Assembly: GCA_015499985.1 (NCBI GenBank)
Contig: JAAAUF010000335.1
Location: forward strand, 1-38,945
Source: Haplosporangium gracile
Taxonomy: Eukaryota > Mortierellomycota > Mortierellomycetes > Mortierellales > Mortierellaceae
DNA length: 38,945 bases
Reading direction: 5' to 3'
Both the position numbers and the translations under genes were made by a program. Below are positions 35,528-38,945 of this stretch, in pieces (position 1 is the stretch's first letter; each line of letters opens with the position of its first letter). The notes under the pieces are model-generated. The model was not told where the DNA came from, did not search any database, and saw only the letters and a list, made by a program, of their open reading frames with translations.

Positions 35528-35563
35528 GTATGGCTGTGTGTATGGCTGTGTGTATGGCTGTGT
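35528..35563. repeat. Tandem 12-bp repeat, three copies
   Basis: Three perfect copies of the unit GTATGGCTGTGT followed by a degenerate fourth. Confidence 0.9.
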
Positions 35564-35870
35564 ATATGTATGTCAAAGGGATAAGGAAGAGAGAGGAGGG
35601 TGATGCGGTAGTTATGGTTGTTGTGGTTGTAGCTGTAGTTGTAGTTGTGATCCTGACTGAGGTCAGTCAATATTGGAGCGTGTGTGAATAATGAAAGGGG
35701 AGGGAGTGAGTGAGTGAGAGACAGTCAGTCTGTCGGTCAGGAGTAAGAAAGGTGTGTTGGCACTGTTGAGTTGTCGATGAATGGAGGAGAGTGATCAAGC
35801 CAACAGAAAGAGAGAAGGAAGGAAGAACGGAAACGGGAGAAACGGAATGGAATGAAGAAGAGGAGAGGAG

Positions 35871-35903
35871 AGGAAAGGGAAAGGGAAAGGGAAAGGGAAA
35901 GGG
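35871..35903. repeat. GGGAAA hexamer array
   Basis: About five copies of GGGAAA. A telomere-like look is superficial: the array is short, internal and flanked by other GA repeats. Confidence 0.88.
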
Positions 35904-36696
35904 ACAAGAAAGAACAAAAAAGGTGAGGAGATAGTGACGAGAGGAGAGAGTGACGAAAAGGGGCGGAAGAACAAACGCAAAAAGCGGGAAAAGACTCTTC
36001 GTTTTACGCGAGACAAAAAAAAAGGTAACCAAAAAGGGTGACCGTTGGCGTATGTTCTCTTTGTCCATCTCTCTTTCTGTCTTACACACACACACACTCA
36101 CACACACACACGCACACTCACTCACACACAATACGAAGAAGATGGTAATAAAAAAGGCAAATTGATTGTTCCTTTCTCTACATCCTATGTTCCTATAGTC
36201 AATTGCTTTCCTTTTTCCTTCTTATTTTAGGTTGTCTCCATCACCCCCATCGAATACTAATCATTAAACAGACAGCCATGTGGGATACTCTTTCCTTACA
36301 TATCATCCGTTCTGTTCTTGACTGCACCCAAGTCTTTTCGCGCTCTTTTTTTTTTTTTTTTTTTCATCATATCGCCTAATCACCTAATAAGCAAGGGCAG
36401 TTATTTTTCCTTTCTTTACTTTCCACTTTCTCATCACTTTTTTCTTTGTATCAACGCTACAATAAAAGAATAAAATATACAAAAAAGCAGGGAGTAGAGC
36501 AAAACATATAAAGGCATCTCTGTGTGCTCGATACTTATGATTACGCTTACATTTCTTTTTTTTATTATTATTAAAACAAGCAAGTTAATTAATCTGGAGC
36601 GCCAGGTACTCGGCGAAGGAGTTACTCAACATTCTGAAAATAAAGGGAAAACGGCCATGTGGTCCTATGGTCCCTAATGCGACCATCGGCAGGATA

Positions 36697-38489
36697 TCAC
36701 TCTAGTTCCATCTCATCCTCTGTTGAAGAAGGGCCACGACGATTCATCCACAGCTTCTCAATACACACCCTTGTAAACTTCAGTGTCTCCAAAAGAGCCT
36801 CCAGACTAAAGCCGTCAAACTCGGACATCGTTTCGTTTCTCACTTTGGGAAACATGCAGAAAAGTAATGGCACCATAAAATCGTCCCTTGTCCGCTGTCT
36901 TCCCATCTCTAATGGCAAAAGATTAGACACAATCCTCTTTGGCGTATAGCGGTGTCTTGGATTGTGTGGGTATAAGTGCTGCTGTTGTTGTTGGTCCTGT
37001 AGATGGAAAGATCGGGCATGAGGTGATCAGATTCAAAAAAGACGTGTCGGTGATCATCATCGCCGCGCGGGGTACGCGTATTAAGGGCCAGCTTGGTCGG
37101 CCAAGGGCACCCTCGAAGCACACGAAACTCGAACCGATAAGCAAATTCGCCTATCAACTTCAACATTTCCAACAAAGGTATCCATTAGTCCCAGCTCCAG
37201 TGATGAAGAATAATAATAGCTACCGCCGCCGCTGGATCTGACCAAGTTTCTCCTCTTCCTGTACCTCCCTGTAGGGATAGATCGGATGATTGATGCAGTT
37301 CCTCGACGTGTGGAATAAAGGACCTAGGTTGGTGCAACCTGCCGATAATAAAAGATAGTTCTCCCAGCTTGGTCGTCATTTGTAATGTTGCCGAACGAAA
37401 CGTCAGCGCTGGCCATCCTTGGAGGGTCAAGGACTTGAAACTACCAAGATCAGACGATCGCAGTGACACAATATCTCGGCATTTGTATTCTTGCGTGACA
37501 TCGCCGAGGAAAAGGCGAATGAGATTAAGACAATGGATCAGCAACGGTTAGTCAAGCACCAGTCGTTGCCTTGGGGCACTCAGGTCAAGATCTGTCAAAA
37601 CCAACAGATCCACCATCCTTGTCCAACTCAAATCTTCAATGGCCACGATCTCAAAGCTCTTCAACGTGCCGAAAAAAGGCGAGTACAATATTGTTTATAT
37701 CGCTGGCTGAGGAAGGGAATCCATACGTATGGAATTTTTTCAGTGGCACCAGACGGATGTCTGCGTTACCACCGATTAGTTTCGTCTTCTCCTGACCAGC
37801 CCAGTGGAGGCTCCCCTCACCAATTGGATGTATGTCAAAATGTGTCAGGGAACGACATCACTGAAGTAATGCAGGGCAGATGCGGACGGCCTCTAACCAC
37901 TAGTTATTTTACGAACCGATTTCCACACATCGCCAAGATCCATCATCATGGGATGCGCCACGAACTGCACCCAGTAATATACAATAAGACGCGTTGGTTT
38001 GTACAACGAAGGCAGCATCTGCTCGATCCGGAACTTGACATCCTGAGGGGACTCATTGACAGAGGATGGCAGAATATAGCCCTCGTTTTTGCTGACAGTC
38101 TTGAGACGGTAGGGGAAGGCTCTTGTATGTTCCTCGACAATCTGGACACAGATCTGCATGACTTCGCTCTTGAGCACACTTTATGTCGCATCGACCCGCG
38201 CACCATAGAAATTCTTCACTTCGTCCAGCAGGAAACGGACAAAGCCGTCCTAGGGTCGTTGTAAACGAAAGGGTGGGCGACTGAGGCGATGTATCGGTCG
38301 ACACGAAGCAGAGCGGACAGAGTGAGGTGTAACGACCTTAGTGATGTAGTAGTATACGTAATTTTTGTCGTTGTATTTGCTGTTGTTGCTATTGTTGTTG
38401 TAGGTCATGATGTCGAGGATGCGTTGGAGACATTCCAGGGGCAATCGAGCCAGCAGGTCCATAGGATGAAGGTAATGAATAGGAACCAA
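36697..38489 (-). pseudogene. Frameshifted F-box/LRR-like gene
   Basis: Minus-strand coding signal runs through most of the span but changes frame repeatedly. The start (ATG 38489, or 38462) gives an F-box, MDLLARLPLECLQRILDIM, then an Asn-rich insert. After the insert the signal moves to another frame with SALLRVDRYIASVAHPFVYN, then to another with VRFLLDEVKNFYGARVDAT. An in-frame TAA at 38181-38183 is followed by continued coding to 37893 in the same frame. Later pieces resemble leucine-rich F-box C-terminal halves (LSFIIGRLHQPRSF; ALLETLKFTRVCIEKLW, stop at 36697). One frame change maps to an A6 run (37672-37677), another to a CAA/CAG repeat near 36980. F-box proteins select targets for SCF ubiquitin ligases. 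Small undetected introns could explain one break, not all. Confidence 0.68.
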
Positions 38490-38890
38490 GGAGAGTGGGA
38501 AGGAAGAAGGGAGAGAGCGAGAGTGAGAGTGAGTGAGAGAGAGTGAACTTATGCGTTCTTGTTGATGAGAGTGATCGCAAAAGGGGCTAAAAGAGAAGGA
38601 GCAAAAAGAAGAATGACATGAAAAGGAAGGAGGAAAGAAGCAAAAAAGAAGCCAGAGAGAGCCACTTGGAGGCGCGAATCAATCTGAAAATGAGAGTAAA
38701 ATCAAAACACGGCGCCTGAAAGGAAAGAAAGGGAGTATGATCGATTGATTCATGATGACCGCCAACAGATATCTCAGCCGACTGCACGGCGCGTTTTCTT
38801 GCCCATACACTCAACGAATGTACTCAAGGAGCACTCTTTTTCGTTCTCTCTCTTTCACTCCATCACTCACTCTTTCACTCCACCGCTCAA

Positions 38891-38893
<3 letters not shown>
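38490..38893. other. Upstream flank of the F-box relic, no gene seen
   Basis: GA-rich DNA (38500-38560, 38590-38660) and then ordinary AT/GC-balanced sequence. No coding region is supported. Confidence 0.4.

Positions 38894-38945
<52 letters not shown>
38894..38945. repeat. (CT)n microsatellite at the window edge
   Basis: Twenty-six uninterrupted CT units that run off the window end, so the true length is unknown. Confidence 0.97.

Larger units (their letters stand above)
34473..36580. promoter_or_regulatory. Repeat-rich upstream region of EFR3
   Basis: About 2.1 kb without a supportable gene. It contains GA-rich tracts (34490-34780), a GTT/CAA run (about 35053-35079), a tandem 12-mer, a GGGAAA hexamer array, CA/CT dinucleotide runs (about 36080-36130) and a T19 run (36346-36364). 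Open frames here follow the repeats and resemble no protein. The part next to 34472 probably holds the EFR3 promoter. Confidence 0.5.

Noticed and set aside
35871..35903. Telomere-like repeat
   Set aside because: Only about five GGGAAA units inside general GA-rich DNA, with no chromosome end nearby.
37491..38264. 257-codon open frame on the + strand
   Set aside because: It is antisense to the F-box relic, whose minus-strand translation shows recognisable F-box and LRR-like sequence. The + frame has no family features.
1..38945. CRISPR array, rRNA, tRNA, defence or secondary-metabolite cluster
   Set aside because: None seen by reading both strands. Repeats are simple or tandem, and the genes are eukaryotic housekeeping or signalling types.

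Overview
The window is nuclear DNA from a filamentous, early-diverging fungus. The gene content and style fit Mortierellaceae (Mortierellomycota) best; that placement is inference, not a database result. The signs are intron-rich genes with short introns (mostly 55-140 bp, GTAAGT/GTATGT donors, CTAAC-like branch points), many CT/GA, CAA and homopolymer microsatellites, an F-box relic with an Asn-rich insert, and a relic of what looks like a lineage-expanded nuclease-fold family.

Layout. 1-6.2 kb is a graveyard. It holds a purine-rich inverted-repeat region, a broken multi-exon gene with a PD-(D/E)XK-like motif (999-3277), a decayed hAT transposase (3554-4609) and a Ty3-like gag fragment (5304-5498). 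6.2-34.5 kb is gene-dense and looks intact. It contains a membrane-anchored DUF900-type alpha/beta hydrolase with MORN-like motifs (minus), an SMPD4-like neutral sphingomyelinase (minus), a mitochondrial-type glutathione peroxidase (plus), a coronin-7-type tandem-propeller coronin (minus), a small Cys-rich probable zinc protein (plus), the TORC2 subunit Rictor in 26 exons (plus), and the EFR3 scaffold of the plasma-membrane PI4-kinase complex (minus). 34.5-36.6 kb is repeat-rich intergenic DNA, 36.7-38.5 kb is a frameshifted F-box relic on the minus strand, and the window ends in a long CT microsatellite.

For the seven main genes I rebuilt exon chains by splice signals and reading phase. Each chain sums to a multiple of three and stays open: 866, 906, 230, 1032, 96, 1984 and 974 aa. 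Two pairs are tail-to-tail and tightly packed: peroxidase/coronin (70 bp between stops) and Rictor/EFR3 (148 bp).

Functionally the intact genes lean toward membrane lipid and cortex control: TORC2 (Rictor), plasma-membrane PI4P supply (EFR3), sphingomyelin turnover (SMPD4), actin/Golgi traffic (coronin) and a membrane hydrolase. I see no evidence of co-regulation, so this may be chance. I found no defence island, CRISPR array, rRNA or tRNA, and nothing that clearly amounts to a new multi-gene system. The most unusual items are domain architectures (four-helix membrane domain plus MORN-like motifs plus hydrolase; proline-rich Rictor tail; PPxY on the SMPD4 tail) and a coding-like segment inside a coronin intron.
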